Positions 11,646 to 23,409 are shown, counted from the first letter of the stretch. The stretch is DNA of 64,000 bases from Prorocentrum cordatum (GCA_963575745.1 CAUYUJ010009857.1:117501-181500); one strand, 5' to 3'. A program made the numbers and translations. The notes: generated by a model from the sequence alone, not told the origin.

Positions 11646-12180
11646 GCCGTTGCCCGCATGCCGTCGCAGAGATTTGGCCGAGGAGAGCTATGCCGTCGCA
11701 GAAATTTGGCTCTGGCGGGAGCGCGACACGTCCCTGGCACCCGCACTTTGGCGCAGTTTTCCTTCGTGCCAGGAGGGGGATCCTAGGTCGCAGAAGGTCG
11801 TCGTCGGCGGAGGCCCCAGTCGCTCGGTAGCCTTCATATCCGATCCCCATCCCCGTCCCCATCCCTTCTCGGGACCCCCACCAACTCACCACCCCAGTTG
11901 GGGATACACCCCTCGGAGCCCGGAGGGAACGGCCTGTACCCCCATCCAGGGTGGGTAAATGGACCAGCGGGGCCCAGGCCACGCCGCTGGGGATCGGGAT
12001 CTGTTCAACGATACTCGGTCTCTGGACGTCTTGCGTGGCCGTTCCTGGGCTACGTACGCACGGCAGGGGTCGGGGCAGAGCGCGCGTGTAGTCGGTTTGT
12101 CCCTGCATGGTTGTTGCATTGTTTGTCACACCGCGCCAGTTGACCGACCCCTGTCAGCAAGCGAGCTAGCAACGGTGCGC
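11646..12180. other. No gene recognised
   Basis: Unique-looking sequence with a short CCCCATCCCC run near 11845-11870. No convincing exon seen on either strand. Confidence 0.35.
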
Positions 12181-12184
12181 ATCT

Positions 12185-12365
12185 CGAATCGCAGGAGTTC
12201 GCGTGTTTTTCAAAGCCGAATTCGGCATACAGAAGCTATGTGTTTTGTTGGAAGTCGGATTCGACATCCAAGACTGCGTGTATGCGGAATCCAGATTCGG
12301 CATCCCAAACACTTGAGGGAACTGCGCGTTTGGGGAGCCGAATTTCGACCAACAAAGCAAACGGC
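12185..12365. repeat. Irregular GCCGAATTCGGCAT repeat
   Basis: Several palindromic words (GCCGAATTCGGCAT, GTCGGATTCGACAT, CCAGATTCGGCATCC) recur about every 30-50 bases in a region of lower GC. Confidence 0.5.
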
Positions 12366-12662
12366 ACTACCCCACCTACGGCCCTCCATGTTGCGCTACG
12401 GCCTATTGGGGGCCGTAGCGTCTACCACGCAGGAACCCAACCCAGATTTCTTGGGATACGCTATGCCCCCTGGGGCCGTACGTGGGGTGGTGCCGCATGT
12501 TTTCTGGTTTATTCTTCGCCGTCAAAAAGAAGCAGCTCTCTGAGTGTTTTGTATGTTCTTGTTGATGGCGAGTGCCACTTCCAAACGCACGCAGTCCCCC
12601 CCCCCTCCCGAAGCCAGCGCCCAGGGTCGGTCGCGTCGCTCTGGGCGGTCGGCTCCCGGCAG

Positions 12663-12767
12663 GCGACCCCGAGGCCGTGGGCATCGCGGTGTGCGTCATG
12701 AGCCGCCGCTCGGGGCTGGCGCTGCGCAGGGGCATCCGCGAGACCTGGGCGTCCGAGCTCGCGGCAG
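12663..12767 (+). CDS. GT31 gene, exon 3 (RRxxIRxTW motif)
   Basis: The exon opens after CCGGCAG and reads DPEAVGIAVCVMSRRSGLAL then RRGIRETWASELAA. A hydrophobic strand followed by R-R-x-x-I-R-x-T-W is the first signature of the GT31 catalytic domain. The donor is CAG|GC at 12768 in phase 1. The downstream acceptor is also CAG|GC, so a five-base CAGGC flanks the intron on both sides and the exact cut does not change the protein. The next intron is 8.0 kb. Confidence 0.78.
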
Positions 12768-12999
12768 GCGGGGGGGGCCGTGATCGCAAGCGGTCTCCCT
12801 CCCCCCACCCCCGAATTTGTGACGAAGCATGAAGCCGCTCAGAAAGGGAGGGGAACCATGGTATACTATCCCCAGGGGGCTCTTCGGACGCACCCCTTAT
12901 CGAGGATAGACGCCCCCCCATCGTGCATCCCAGGGTTGGGTCTGAGATTCTGGTCCATTCGAAACCCCACGAAGCCTGGGATAGGGGTCGACATATCCC

Positions 13000-13730
13000 T
13001 CTGCTACATGAGACAGCCTCATTGGACGTGCGGCTTGGGCTGACGACAAGAGCGGGGGCAACAAACTTGGCTGGATCGAGGATTGCAGGCAAGTGGCCTA
13101 AGCAGCCCCTGAACGGCCACCGCGGGCCCAGCAGGTGTGCGTTCCTTCACCCCACGTTTGTTGCCCCGGTGGCGACCACCCGAGTGTGGCAGCGGTCATG
13201 CATGAGGCCAGAGGGCTGCATATGGCCGGCACGCGCTTGGATTGAGCAGGCAACCAGGAGACGCTGTAGAATGGAGGGGGTGGAGGCGTATCTAGAGCGA
13301 TAGAGAATGAGGCCTCCTCGTCGCGCGCTCGCCCGGGCAATACTTGTCACGGACAGCTCCTCTTGCTGGCTTCTGCCTGCCCAGGGTGGCAGGATGATTT
13401 GTCCGCTCCAACCGGCGCCTGCGGCACGGGGCATGTGAAGTTTCGTGGTCGCTCTCCCCTCCTCCCTCCACCAACAAACACAAAGGAGGGCACGAGAGGG
13501 GAAGGGTAATTGGGACCCGAGCACTGCGGTGGGTGCCACCGGACGAAACACACATGATGGGGTGGACCCCCACGAGACGGAGCCGTCTCGAGGCCGTGGT
13601 GGGGCCCTCTCGGGTCACTCTTGGAGACCCGGTTGGACCACATGGAAGCCGCAGGGGGGCGTCGTGGAGCCTTGGGGACCTCGTGGCGGCAAATGCTCTG
13701 CTGGCCTTGTTGAACTTGTTTTTGTTTTGT
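13000..13730. other. No gene recognised
   Basis: Mixed-composition intronic sequence between exon 3 and the TG array; frames are open in places but lack splice context or family likeness. Confidence 0.35.
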
Positions 13731-13732
13731 TT

Positions 13733-13743
13733 TGTGTGTGTGA

Positions 13744-13816
<73 letters not shown>

Positions 13817-13866
13817 TGTGTGTGTGTGTCGGTGTGTGTGGGTGTGGGTGTGGGTGTGGGTGTAGG
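13733..13866. repeat. TG, TGCG and GGTGTG microsatellite
   Basis: A TG run is followed by TGCG units and then GTGTGG units. Confidence 0.9.
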
Positions 13867-13989
13867 TCAAGCTAGCCAGCTCGAGCGAGTCAAGCATGGC
13901 ATGCCCATTCCCACCCGCCCTCCCACAACATAAGAAACAGTGATGGCACAACTGGGGGCTGCGCGGGCATTTCAGTGCGAGTGGAGGAT

Positions 13990-14110
13990 ACCCCAGGACA
14001 TCGCATTGACGTCCGCGCGGGATGTGGGCCGCGTCCCATTCCCGCCACGCATTTCGCATCGTTGACGACAAGACTGGCCATGTTGAAAGGAACAACGGAC
14101 ACGTTCCGCC
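13990..14110. repeat. Outlying copy of the GTCCGCGCG...GACGACAAGAC unit
   Basis: GACGTCCGCGCGGGATGTG, CGCCACGCATTTCGCATCG and GACGACAAGACTGGCCATG match the tandem units at 15.1-15.8 kb, from which it is separated by the TAG array. Confidence 0.7.
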
Positions 14111-14156
14111 CTCCCACAACATGAGAAACAATGCTGGCGCAACTGGGTGCTGGCGC

Positions 14157-14805
<649 letters not shown>

Positions 14806-15089
14806 CCTGAGTCGCCGAAAGACCGTTCCAAGACGTTCAAGATGGCCTCCAGACGTAGCGCCAAGAAACCGCGGGGAGCCTCAGGAGGCCCTCCAAGAGC
14901 CTGAACAAGCAAAGACCTCCCAGGCATTCGTCGCCCCAGGGCCTCCTGGAAGGCCCCGGCGCCCAATGAATTGGCGAACTAAAAACGTGCGCCGAGCCAA
15001 AGCGGGAGCGCAACTTTGAGAAAATTCTGCTCGGCACCCAATCGAAAAAGGTCATTTCATTCACTTCGAGCGGGGGGGGAAGGGGGTGC

Positions 15090-15790
15090 GCCGCGCCCAA
15101 TTCTTGCCATGCACTTTTGCGGGGTGGACGACAAGAACAGTTATGTGGGCAGGGAAAATCAGCATGGCATTACTTCTGACAAGTAAGGTGGTCCCTCCCG
15201 CCTTGGGATTGCCCCAGAAGTCCGCGCGCGATGTGCGCCGCGCCCCATTCCTGCCACGCATTTCGCATCGTCGACGACAAGACAGGCCATGATGAAAGGA
15301 AAAACGACAACTCTATATTGTTTTTTAAAATCAGGATGGGAGGGCCCGCAGCCCGCATGAACGTCCGCGCGCGATGTGCGCCGCGTCCCGCTCCTGCCAC
15401 ATATTTCGCACCGTCGGCGACAAGGCAGGCCATGCTGAGAGGAAAAAACGGAGTTTTTGTATTGATTTTTTACAGTCCGGATGGGCGGGCCCAGATTGAC
15501 GGCCGCGCGCGATGTGCGCCGCGTCCAGAATGTGCGCCGCGTCCCACTGTTGCGACATATTTCGATCTTTCGGCGACAAGGCAGGCCATGCTGAGAGGAA
15601 AAGACGAAGACTTTGTATTGATTTTTAACAGTCAGGATGGGCGGGCCCAGATTGACTGCCGCGCGCGATGCGCGCCGCATCCCATTCATGCCACGCTTTT
15701 CGCATCGTCGACGACAAGAAAGACGATGCTGTGAAGGAAAATTGTTACTTTGTATTGATTTTTTACAGTCCGGATGGGAGGTCCCGGGTC
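15090..15790. repeat. Tandem array of a ~140-bp unit, about five copies
   Basis: Each unit carries GCGCGCGATGTGCGCCGCG, a TTTCGCA.CGTCGACGACAAG block, then GGCCATG.TGA.AGGAAAA and an AT-rich stretch ending CAGG/CCGGATGGG. Copies start near 15090, 15225, 15370, 15505 and 15660. Confidence 0.8.
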
Positions 15791-16049
15791 GGGTTGCTAT
15801 CGGCCGGAATACGAGGTAGGCGGGGGCATATAATAATTTTAGAAGATGGAAAGGGGTGCGGTGTGAAGGGGTGTGGTGTGGACCCCCTGCATGCCCATAG
15901 AAACAACAATATGGGCGACTCCGCTGCGTTGCCATCTGCGGCACACGCGGCCGAATCCAAAGCAACGCTGGCACCGCTGCTCTGAGTGGGCCACTTCAAG
16001 GTGGGAGCGGATGCAGGGGGTATACAAACGATCGGATGGTAATGCAAAA

Positions 16050-17270
16050 ACGGATGTGGACCTCTAGTGTGTCACAGAAACGTGAGTCATAAGCATTGGC
16101 ATGATTGACGCAATCATCGCGTTGAGAAGGTGTTCCGCGCAAGCCCGCCGTCGGATCGAGGGAAGGGTTCGGTGCCCCGGAAGGATTGCGAATATGACCG
16201 CCCCCCGACTCGTCATAATGCGAAAAACCCTCTTCTACCCACCCTTTTCTGCTACGCCGCTCCCCGCATCATTGCCCCACCGCTTTCCAAAGGAAACATC
16301 ACTTCCCATTTGCCTTCCCTTGGCCGCGCCACGCGCGCGGGCGCGCGCGGCAAGCCTGAGCCGCGCGACTCTGTCACCGGGGGCGAAACGGACGCTCGGG
16401 GTCCGCCCCCCATTGTCGGATTCGTTTGAACGCGCTGCATGGGAAACGCGAACTGGACATGGCGCCGAGCACAAGAATGCATGGCCGTGTAGAGATATTC
16501 ACCAGGCGCATCAACATGCGCCCTTTTACTTTGCAGCCCGGCGACAAGCAGAGACCCCACGCGCGCCCCTCCCCGACTTGCATGTCCCACTAGGGAAAGT
16601 TTCACTCAGTCGGCCACTGGCCCAAGGAGCGCAACGCGCGGAATATCACGCGTCACTGGTCGGGCTGTCTCTGTCTCGGCGAAGTTCCACGGGGAATCGC
16701 GAACGGTCGCATCGATGTTCCCTCGGGTCGCCCTAGCTAGGCGCAAAAGAACATTTGAATTGCGGCGTTGCGGCAAAGTGGCCCGCGGCATGCGGGCGCG
16801 AATGGGCTGGGCAGGCATGGGAAACAGGGCGTGTCAAAACATAGGATTCTACACGTTGCTCACACGTCCGCCGAAAAGGGCCTTGGAAGTCAAAACAGGG
16901 CCCGCGGCGATTTCAATCTGGCGCCGCGCCAAAACTGCGATGTAGGACGGCTTCTGTTCCAACGCTCAACCTCCACCCCCCGCCCACGAAACAATCATCG
17001 TAACAGATGCGCTGAGCTGCGCTGCCTTGTAAAATCACAATGCGCGACATGTTTGGTGCGCCCCGCAATTTCCCTACACTTAATTTCGTGACTTCGCCGC
17101 CCTGCTGTCTAAAGCGCCGACTGGTCTCTCAGACGCGCTTTCATGATCTGCCTCCTCCGCCACCACAGGTTTTCCCTGCATCCCTCTATCCGCCGGCACC
17201 TGCCCTCGCTGCGATCGCACGCAACTGCGCATGAATATATCATGCTTTCGCCTACTAGAATCCGAACTAT
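16050..17270. other. No gene recognised
   Basis: About 1.2 kb of apparently unique sequence, less GC-rich than its surroundings. Frames are open on both strands over short spans, without clear splice sites or family likeness. Confidence 0.35.
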
Positions 17271-17275
17271 CAAGA

Positions 17276-17560
17276 ACGGAATTTCGGAATTTCCGAAATT
17301 TGAAAAACGAAATTCCAGAAATTCCGAAATTTGAAGAAAAAAAAAAAAAAAAAAAAAAAAAAAGGAAATTCCGGAAATTTCGAAATTTGAAAAACGAAAT
17401 TCCGGAATTTCCGAATTTTCAAAACGGCTGGTTTTTTAGAGGCAAAACGAAATTCCGGAAAATTCCGAATTTTGGAAAAGAAAAAAAAAAAAAAACGAAT
17501 TGCCTGAAATTCCGAAATTTGAAAGACGAAATTCCGGAAATTCCGAAATTTCAACGCGAC
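17276..17560. repeat. GAAATTCCGGAAATTCCG tandem repeat with A runs
   Basis: Units GAAATTCCGGAAATTCCGAA and TTTGAAAAACGAAATTCC repeat six to seven times, interrupted by A runs at 17338-17362 and 17480-17494. The unit is partly self-complementary. Confidence 0.8.
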
Positions 17561-17849
17561 AATGCCGAAAGTCCTAAATTTGAATGCCAGACCCCTGGAA
17601 CCTCAGAGCCGCCAGAAGAGGTGGCCACCGCGCGACGCGCCTGCATGTCCAAGAAAAGCTCCGCCAAGGAACCGCCGGAGAAGTGAGATGGGGGCCTGTC
17701 CAGATCCCCCTGGGCGGCATCTCATCGCGGATGCGCCCGCGGCGCCAACATTTGCATTCAAAGCTAATTTTCTGGAGAGAGAGAGACCCGCCCGTATGAC
17801 TTCTGCAACTCCGCCGAAGAGGCATCGTCAAAGTTGGAGATCCACATGG

Positions 17850-18260
17850 GCCCACGAGGCGTTGTGCGCGGTTGGATGCACGAACGCGAGCGCAGCCGCG
17901 GGGGCCTGCGGTGGAGACCCCATGGGACTGCGAAGCGCCGCGCGGGATATAGAGAAACCGCAGCGAATTCGAAAGCTGGGGCCTTCGATGGGGCTCCCCA
18001 TGGGTCCGCGAACCGCCGTGGTGGGCGTGGGAAACGCATTCGAATTCCCTCGCCGGGGCCTTCAGCGAAGCTCACAATGCACCACGCGCCGCATTGAATG
18101 GGGGAAGCGCATGCGGTTTCCGCCGCTGGGACCTTAGGTGGCGCTTCGCTTTGGGCTTCAAAGCGATGCGCTGGGCGAGGGGGGCGCAGGCGAGATCCGC
18201 CGCCGCTGCTTTCGGTGAGCTCCATATGTGGCCACTAAGCGTTGCAATGAGCCGCGCGCG
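17850..18260. repeat. Diverged reverse-orientation copy of the 89-bp array
   Basis: GGGGCCTTCGATGGGGCTCC, CGGGGCCTTCAGCGAAGCTC and GGGACCTTAGGTGGCGCTTC recur about every 80 bases. They are reverse complements of the GGAGCTCCACCGAAGGCCCC core of the 6.5 kb array. Confidence 0.6.
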
Positions 18261-18382
18261 AGATCTACCACTGACACCTCCGAAGGAGTTCCCGATCAGG
18301 CCACCGAGCGCTGCGTTGGGAATGCGTGCGCGCGGGGGGGAGGGGTCACAAGCGAGAGAAAATCCGACTGGATCCAATACTG

Positions 18383-18521
18383 CGCGCTGGGGGTCGTAGG
18401 CCACTGATGATAGCAATCGCGGCAATCACAAAGCCTGTGGTCACCCATGCGCAATCGCCGAAACGACAGCCACCGTGCAACGCTACCGCGGCAGCCATTG
18501 ACAAAAAGACGCCGCCGACGA
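18383..18521 (-). CDS. Candidate exon, two hydrophobic segments
   Basis: The - strand reads VGGVFLSMAAAVALHGGCRF, GDCAWVTTGFVIAAIAIISG then LRPPA. Two hydrophobic stretches (VGGVFLSMAAAVAL and GFVIAAIAIISGL) separated by a Cys-containing loop look like paired membrane helices. The acceptor TGGTTGCAG is clear; the 3' edge is not. It may share a gene with the hydrophobic block at 10.8 kb, also on the - strand, but nothing links them directly. Confidence 0.33.
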
Positions 18522-18839
18522 CTGCAACCATCATTCAGAGGGGTATCGCTGCCAACTGCACAGCGCCGCGCGTGCGACGACCTCACATCCGCAATAAAAA
18601 GCAAAACGACAGCGGATAAACTCAAACGTTGGGTGGGGATGGAGGGCGGCGAGGCGCGCATGAGGACAGACCTGCATAGGGCGATCAAGGCCATGGAGAA
18701 AAGGATGAGAGAGCTGAGAAGACGTCGTTTTTTTCTTACGGAACCATGTTGTCGGCAGTAGCACGGCAACGCTGCACGCCAGCCGCGCACAAACACAGGC
18801 AAAACCAAACAGCCGAGCAAACAAAGAGGCATCGCATCA

Positions 18840-19180
18840 ATGGCCAATTTGCCACCATCGCTTGGATGCGCCAGAACTGCAGTGCGAGAGCAACTGCAAC
18901 CACGAACGCATGCACATCTTAATATGATGCATCAGCTCCAAAGCGAACCACGTCAACCAGAATATCACCATACCGCCCCATTGAACCATACCCTTTTGCA
19001 CCGCACCCCTTTCCCCCTTCTAAAATAATAAGGAACAGGGATGGGGGGGGCAGTCTTGGGCATCATGAGACAAGCCGTGAGGCCTCGATGGGGCCGTGTT
19101 GAAGCCCTTGTGGAACATTTTGGTAGCAAGACGTGAAATAAGCAACATTCACTGACCTAACAAACTAACACGCGTCTTTG
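18840..19180. other. No gene recognised
   Basis: Unique-looking sequence of moderate GC; nothing supported. Confidence 0.35.
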
Positions 19181-19189
19181 CTGGTTTGC

Positions 19190-19370
19190 CTTCTCGGGAT
19201 ATTCTTGGGACCCCTTGGTGGGTTGTTGGGGGCCTTGGTTTGCAGTCACTCAAGCCACGTTGGCCTCTTTGGGCAATTTTCGGGGGTTTTGGACCATAGA
19301 GGCCTGTTGGTCCCTCTTGGCCGTCTGGTGGCGTTCCTATGCCATTCCTGCAGCATTCTTTGGCGGCCAA
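19190..19370. repeat. CTCTTGGGG family, short block
   Basis: GGACCCCTTGGTGGG, GGCCTCTTTGGGCAA and CCCTCTTGGCCGTC words match the family at 2.4 and 46.8 kb. Confidence 0.45.
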
Positions 19371-19540
19371 GGAGCTGAATTATTCTGGGTCGACTCTTTG
19401 TGATTTTCGTTGGCCTGCGGGGTGTCCGGTACAGACAGTAAGCAGTAGAACGGAGACATGCCAAATGGGCAGGAGACATGACTCCAGATGCTTGACGAGC
19501 GACAGGCGACATCCTACTCGAGCAGCACACCAGTGCAGGA

Positions 19541-19900
19541 GGGAGACCCCCAGCTTGGCGCCTTCATACGGTGGCTGGCGGAGGGACACGTGAGAATCGT
19601 GAGGAGAGGCACCTCGAGGGGAGAAACAAAGTCGCACAACAAAGCGTATACTTTGCTCAGCCGTCGTGGACTGCCTCGACCAGCTGACCTCGCCCACCCC
19701 GACTGATCATTCAGCTCCTTGCTTTGGTTTGTGCGATCGTGCAAAGCTTGGCCTGTCGAGCTGTATGCTGTGTTTTTTGCAGTGTGTCCTCGATGAGGCC
19801 AGGCTGGGTGAGGGGCACACATACAAGCAATCGCCACAGCTAGGGCAGCCTTGCACGAGAGTGGCCCAACTTACTGATTCGGACAGTACACTGCGCAGGA
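19541..19900 (+). other. Two coding-like blocks, unassigned
   Basis: EGDPQLGAFIRWLAEGH (19541-19591, GTGCAG acceptor, GTGAGA donor) and CVLDEARLGEGHTYKQSPQL then GQPCTRVAQLTDSDSTLRR (from about 19788, after a long T run and GCAG). Both read like protein and both start in phase 0, so they cannot be inserted between GT31 exons 3 and 4. They could be a nested or dead gene; no family recognised. Confidence 0.25.
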
Positions 19901-20044
19901 TTATGCTATCTTCTTGGGTTATCTTCCTTGTCATGCTCAGGGTTCCTATTCGGCATGCTCTCAGTGCTCTACTACTCGTGCGTATCCTCATCACCATCCC
20001 CATGGCAGCCCTCGTCATCATTCACCAACTTCTCCATTTCATGT

Positions 20045-20290
20045 GTTGCTCCTCTTCCTCCTCCTCCTTCTCCCTCCTTCTCCTCCCTCCCTCTCCCCTC
20101 GTACCCCCACTCGTCTTCCTGATCCTCCTTCTCGTCCGCCTTCCCCTCCTCCACCTCCTTTCCTCCTCCTCCCGTATCCTCTTCCTCACCGTCTTCCTCT
20201 CCCTGCTCCTCCCCCTCCCCCTCCTCCCCCTCCCCCTCATCTCACGTTTCCTCCCCCCCCTTTCCACCTCCTGCCCTCTCCAATCCGCCT
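20045..20290. repeat. CT-rich pyrimidine tract
   Basis: CTCCTTC and CCCCTC words over about 240 bases. Confidence 0.75.
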
Positions 20291-20324
20291 CCCTCCCTGC
20301 CCTCCCTCTCCCGCGGCGGTGCAG

Positions 20325-20371
20325 CGACGACGACGCCGACGACGACGTCGACGACGGAGACGACGACGACC

Positions 20372-20444
<73 letters not shown>

Positions 20445-20449
20445 CGACA

Positions 20450-20490
<41 letters not shown>

Positions 20491-20495
20491 GCCGA

Positions 20496-20545
<50 letters not shown>

Positions 20546-20558
20546 ACGACGACGACGA

Positions 20559-20638
<80 letters not shown>

Positions 20639-20644
20639 ACGACG

Positions 20645-20676
<32 letters not shown>

Positions 20677-20695
20677 CCTCGCGGCGGCGACCCTC
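20325..20695. repeat. GAC/GCC/GGC array, about 370 bp
   Basis: Pure GAC runs alternate with GCC-GAC and GAT-GCC dimers and end in GGC units just before exon 4. Confidence 0.9.
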
Positions 20696-20757
20696 GCGGC
20701 CCCTCGGGGAGGAGCCGCGGCGGCGGCGGCGGCCCCGCCCCGGAGAGCCCCGCCCAG

Positions 20758-20831
20758 GCACGGCGGTGCGCTTCTTCGTGGGCGCCCGCGACGCCGGCGG
20801 CGGGGGCGAGCGGGCCGTGGAGGACGCGGAG
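20758..20831 (+). CDS. GT31 gene, exon 4 (VRFFVG strand)
   Basis: The 74-base exon follows CGCCCAG and reads TAVRFFVGARDAGGGGERAV then EDAE. VRFFVG corresponds to the VxxxFxxG strand that follows the IRxTW motif in GT31 enzymes, and the acidic stretch after it matches the 'E-x-E-x-x-x-G-D' approach to the next motif. The donor is GAG|GC in phase 0. The exon lies just after a long GAC/GCC/GGC array, whose tail nearly touches the acceptor. Confidence 0.75.
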
Positions 20832-20994
20832 GCCTCCCCCTTCGGGCCGGGCGACAGGGCACAGTCCGACCTCGGAGCGCAAGGGACGGGCCCGCCGACA
20901 GGCCCACCAAGCAATGTTCTGAGAGAGTTGGTTGTGGCTTGGACGAAAGGTTTTCAGAGCCGTTTTCCCTGGGACTGACCTGTGTTAACATATC

Positions 20995-21095
20995 CTCTCG
21001 TATGTTCTAAGATCTGTGCTTCTGTTATCAGAACACGTGTTGGTTCTGAGACCAGTTCGTAGTAGGGCTATAGGAAGGCCAGAACGGTCGTTCTC
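20995..21095. repeat. TTCTTAGAACATTTCGTGG family, partial copy
   Basis: TGTTCTAAGATCTGTGCTTCTG, TCAGAACACGTG and GTAGTAGGGCTATAGGAAGG resemble the fuller copies at 27.1, 30.9 and 35.0 kb. Confidence 0.5.
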
Positions 21096-21270
21096 AAGTC
21101 GGGGCTCAAGAGACGGGGGTCAATGCAAATGGGGTCAGTCAGAGCGCCGGTTCTTGCAGGATCCTGCAGGGCCAGGGTCGCATTGACCCCGGGTTTGCCT
21201 GCCGGATCGTGCAAGATCTTGCAACGCCTGATTGACCCGGGCCAGGATTGACCCGGGTCAGTAGGTCCCC
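21095..21270. repeat. CAGGATCCTGCAGG family, copy 3
   Basis: Same order of GGGGTCA, GCAGGATCCTGCAGGG, CATTGACCCCGGG and TTGACCCGGGTCAG. Confidence 0.65.
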
Positions 21271-21271
21271 G

Positions 21272-21425
21272 ACGACCGAGGTATCAGATCGAGGTCGATT
21301 CGGGGAGGGTGCCCTGATGTTCTTCGTGCCTCTTGCATGATCTGGTGCACCCTGGGGAGGGTATCATTCCATGTTCTGTGCGTTTTGGCCGGCGGAGGGT
21401 CTCGTGTTCTTGAGGGATGATCTTC
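21272..21425. repeat. GATCGAGGTCG..GGGGAGGGT repeat, copy 1
   Basis: ATCAGATCGAGGTCGATTCG, then GGCCGGCGGAGGGTCTC and TTCTTGAGGGATG. Matches 44.77 and 47.58 kb. Confidence 0.6.
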
Positions 21426-21514
21426 TGTCCTAGGTTCGGCTGCAGTAGGATTAGAGCAATGGGGGGGGACGAAATTTGCTGCACGCAGCTGAGGAGGCGC
21501 CAGGAAAGCCAGCT

Positions 21515-21725
21515 ACGTGATATACACACACACCTATACATATATATGTATATATATATCATGTTATATATATACACAAATACATGTATATATACATACC
21601 TATATACATATATATATATATCATACATAAATCTATATAAACCATATTTATATATATATGTTATATACAAATCATCTATATATCTATATAGAACATGTGT
21701 ATATATATCTATATATATATTAGAT
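21515..21725. repeat. AT-rich TATATACA array
   Basis: About 210 bases of TATATATA, ACATA and ATCTATATA words, the most AT-rich stretch in the window. Confidence 0.85.
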
Positions 21726-21944
21726 GCGTGTGCAGCTAATTTTCTGCCCTGCTTTTGCCATCCTACCCCTCCGTCCCCCCCGATCCCCTGGAGACGGCTC
21801 CGGGATGGGGGCCTGGAGCGTTGCTTGGTTCGGCCCGGGACGAATACGGCCACGACGACGGCGACGACGACGTCCCCAGATCGGCCGGATGGCGATGGGG
21901 GGATCAGGACATGGGGGGATGAGTATCGGGTACCGTTTTGTTGG

Positions 21945-22092
21945 GGTACAAGTTGTAACTTCTCTGCGGGTTGCAAGTACAAATTGTACCTTCTCCCCCC
22001 CGTTGACATCCTCGCACATCTCGCGGACGTTGTCAAAAGTACAATGTGTACCTTGTTTGCGTGGCGTCGGTACAATTTGTACCTTCTCCGGT
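21945..22092. repeat. Four GTACAA(N)TTGTACC palindromes
   Basis: GTACAAGTTGTAACTTCT, GTACAAATTGTACCTTCTCC, GTACAATGTGTACCTTG and GTACAATTTGTACCTTCTCC occur within 150 bases. Each is a near-perfect palindrome followed by a CTT tail. Confidence 0.75.
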
Positions 22093-22294
22093 TGCGCCTC
22101 TCTCCCCCCCTGGACTTATTCCCCCATATGCATCCCGCTAACCAGATCGACCTGGGACGAAGACCCCGGTCGATCTAGGAGGCGTCGTACGGGGCTAGGA
22201 TGAGGATGAACAATCGTTCCAGAGCGCTCCGGCACGCTGTCAGAACCCGAGACATCCTCCAGAGCCGCAGGATCTCAGACATTCTCGATCGAGG

Positions 22295-22490
22295 AAAAAG
22301 CGCCATACACATAAACTTTTGGCGCAAACTTTTGGCGCTCCGCCCTGATTTCTTGGATCCGCGCTGGGCCCCCCCCGGCGGCGCCTCCGGCACCGCCCCT
22401 GGCTCGCTCCGCTCGCCAGGGAGGGGGGTCCAGCGCAGATCAAAGATATCCGCGCGGAGCGCCAACAGTTTGTGTTTATGCCGTATCTTC
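22295..22490. mobile_element. CATAAACTTTTGGCGC inverted-repeat element, copy 1
   Basis: CATAAACTTTTGGCGC at the left and GCGCCAACAGTTTGTGTTTAT at the right are inverted; the GC-rich middle contains GGATCCGCGCTGGGCCCCCC. Copy 2 lies at 31.3 kb. Confidence 0.65.
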
Positions 22491-22623
22491 TTCTTCTCAC
22501 CCGAATTATCCTCGTCCTGGCTTCACCTCAAGGCGGCCCCAAGACGAGGGCCCGGAGTTGCTTGGGTCGGCCAGGGGCGCCGTGCTTGGGCAGGGCTCTG
22601 GGGAGGGAAGGCCCGCCGCGAGG

Positions 22624-22624
<1 letters not shown>

Positions 22625-22668
<44 letters not shown>

Positions 22669-22727
22669 TGCGTCGTTGTCGTCGTCCGCGTCGTCGTCGT
22701 CGTCTTCATCGTCGTCGTCATCAACCC
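22625..22727. repeat. GTC array
   Basis: About 100 bases of GTC with a few GCG/GTT interruptions. Confidence 0.9.
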
Positions 22728-22889
22728 CGGGTCGATGCAGGAGGCGTCCCTGGGGACGCAGGTCCGGGGGCGGCCGGGCAAGACGACGGCCTGGGGCGCC
22801 GGGACCGCGGCGTCAGCCCCGCAAGGGCGACGCGCAAGGGCGACGCGCTCAGGGGCAATCATGGTCGGGGATGGGCATCGGCCCCCAAA

Positions 22890-23020
22890 TCGCCCACTGA
22901 TCTCCGATGGGGGCTGGAGAGCCCCGACCTGCCCAGGAGCGTGCGGGTTCGCTCTCGGGGGCCCATCGTCGATCTGTTGGCGAGGTATCGCCGATTCCAG
23001 GTCGATGTCGCCCCCCCCCC
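22890..23020. repeat. CCCATCG repeat family, copy 2
   Basis: CCTGCCCAGGAGCGTGCGG, GGGGGCCCATCG, GGCGAGGTATCGCCGATTCC and a C run parallel the copies at 2.0 and 36.8 kb. Confidence 0.5.
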
Positions 23021-23192
23021 CCCCTGTGCCTACCCCCCCCCCGGCCCCCCTCGTTGCCCCTCGCGCGCGCGCGCCGGGAACTGGTGTGGTGTAAGCTCAG
23101 TGGCCGGCGCTTTCCTGGCCGTGCCGCTCGGGCAGTGACATGCGGCGAGATGTGTGTGCTCTATGGTCTGCGCCCCCCTGAGCGGCTCGCTA

Positions 23193-23405
23193 CCTCCGCC
23201 CCCTCTCGGGCCGAACGAGAGGGGGGGACAGGGAAAGGGGGGGGGGTACGAGATCTGCTGCATACAGCTGGTTTCGGCACCGAGGGGCCCATTCCTCGAT
23301 ACATGGCCGCCTCCGGCGCCAGGAGGCGCCGGGAGAATCAGCTACGTGAGCTGATTCTCATTCCCCCCCTTTGCTATCCCCCCCTTTCGCCCGGCCCGAT
23401 CCTCC
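23193..23405. mobile_element. GGGCGAAAGGGGGG inverted-repeat element, copy 1
   Basis: Ends CGAACGAGAGGGGGGGAC and CCCCCCTTTCGCCCGG are inverted. Inside are CTGCATACAGCTGGTTTCGG and CAGCTACGTGAGCTGATTCT. Copies: 34.3 and 38.7 kb. Confidence 0.7.
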
Positions 23406-23409
23406 TGCT

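Noticed and set aside
19541-19900. Extra GT31 exons between exons 3 and 4
   Set aside because: Both blocks start in phase 0 while exon 3 ends in phase 1, and joining exon 3 directly to exon 4 restores the known motif spacing.
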